Source: DASZYF01 sp035545535 (GTDB taxonomy: Bacteria > Actinomycetota > Actinomycetes > Mycobacteriales > CAJCIY01). From it: a stretch of DNA of 45,071 nucleotides. The stretch spans positions 1 through 45,071 of the forward strand of contig DASZYF010000086.1 of NCBI GenBank assembly GCA_035545535.1. Reading direction: 5' to 3'. The notes under the pieces were generated by a model that made no database searches, had not been told where the DNA came from, and worked only from the letters and a program-made list of their open reading frames with translations. Shown here one piece after another: positions 44,968-45,071 of this stretch. Each line of letters opens with the position of its first letter. Within the stretch, counting starts at the first letter, position 1. Both the position numbers and the translations under genes were made by a program.

Positions 44968-45071
44968 CATGGAAGACGCCCTCGGCTACCAGGGCAAGCG
45001 CGTCGTCGTCGGCGGCGCCGCATCGGGCATGGGCGAGGCCACCGCGGCCGCGCTCGTCGAGCTCGGCGCGA
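44968..45071 (+). CDS. SDR-family oxidoreductase, N-terminal fragment (runs off the window)
   Basis: The frame begins MEDALGYQGKRVVVGGAASG, with AGGAG upstream, and is open to the window edge, 34 residues visible. VVVGGAASGMGEATAAAL is a Rossmann cofactor motif (GxxxGxG). It is the third gene of the MaoC operon and would oxidise or reduce a hydroxyacyl intermediate. Nothing more can be said from this fragment. Confidence 0.7.

Overview
The window is about 45 kb of very GC-rich DNA with strong G/C preference at third codon positions, many GTG starts, several probable leaderless genes and dense 1-4 bp gene overlaps. The families (MarP-type protease, ECF42 sigma factor with a DGPF partner, mycofactocin-coupled SDR, two cytochromes P450, TetR regulators, Ltp2-like thiolase with a DUF35 protein) point to an Actinomycetota chromosome. 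I cannot name the genus from the sequence. No rRNA, tRNA, CRISPR array, integrase or transposase was seen.

Positions 1-9.5 kb. A truncated serine hydrolase is followed by a long minus-strand gene block. Read from 9522 down to 1308, it encodes a BON-domain protein, a MEDS-domain sensor, a toluene/isoprene-type soluble di-iron monooxygenase (TmoA, B, C, D, E homologues in canonical order), a PucR-type regulator, a peroxiredoxin, a DsbA-like thiol oxidoreductase and an HdeD-like membrane protein; a short LuxR regulator lies beyond. The oxidoreductase (TmoF) expected for this enzyme is not in the window.

Positions 9.7-18.2 kb. A plus-strand chaperone operon dnaK-grpE-cbpA-cbpM-clpB is followed by a MarP-like periplasmic serine protease and a TrkA_C membrane protein. 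With HdeD, the thiol proteins and the MarP/TrkA genes, this part resembles in composition (not in sequence descent) a stress-tolerance island.

Positions 18.2-23.4 kb. A DGPF/YCII protein and its ECF42 sigma factor lie downstream of a near-ideal ECF42 promoter. Next come a mycofactocin-coupled SDR and a P450 divergent from a TetR gene, with a palindromic operator between them, then a small ACT-like protein with a structured leader.

Positions 23.4-32.5 kb. This is a signalling and surface region: a membrane GT2 polysaccharide synthase with an N-terminal MshEN-like (putative c-di-GMP) domain and no PilZ domain, a hybrid PAS histidine kinase with a NarL-type response regulator, an orphan protein with two recombinase-like DNA-binding repeats, a SnoaL-like protein, an HD-GYP/LuxR fusion and an ExoD-like protein.

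Positions 31.7-45.1 kb. This is acyl-CoA catabolism: SDR, APH-like kinase and ACAD11-type acyl-CoA dehydrogenase, divergent from a quinone oxidoreductase/TetR pair; then a P450, a tandem CaiB/BaiF CoA-transferase, a DUF35 protein and an Ltp2-like thiolase without the usual nucleophilic Cys; then a secreted protein, a small beta-carbonic anhydrase and a pair of MaoC-like hydratases with an SDR that runs off the edge. Two near-identical 18-bp palindromes precede the thiolase operon and the MaoC operon, suggesting one regulon that degrades a branched or cyclic acyl side chain.
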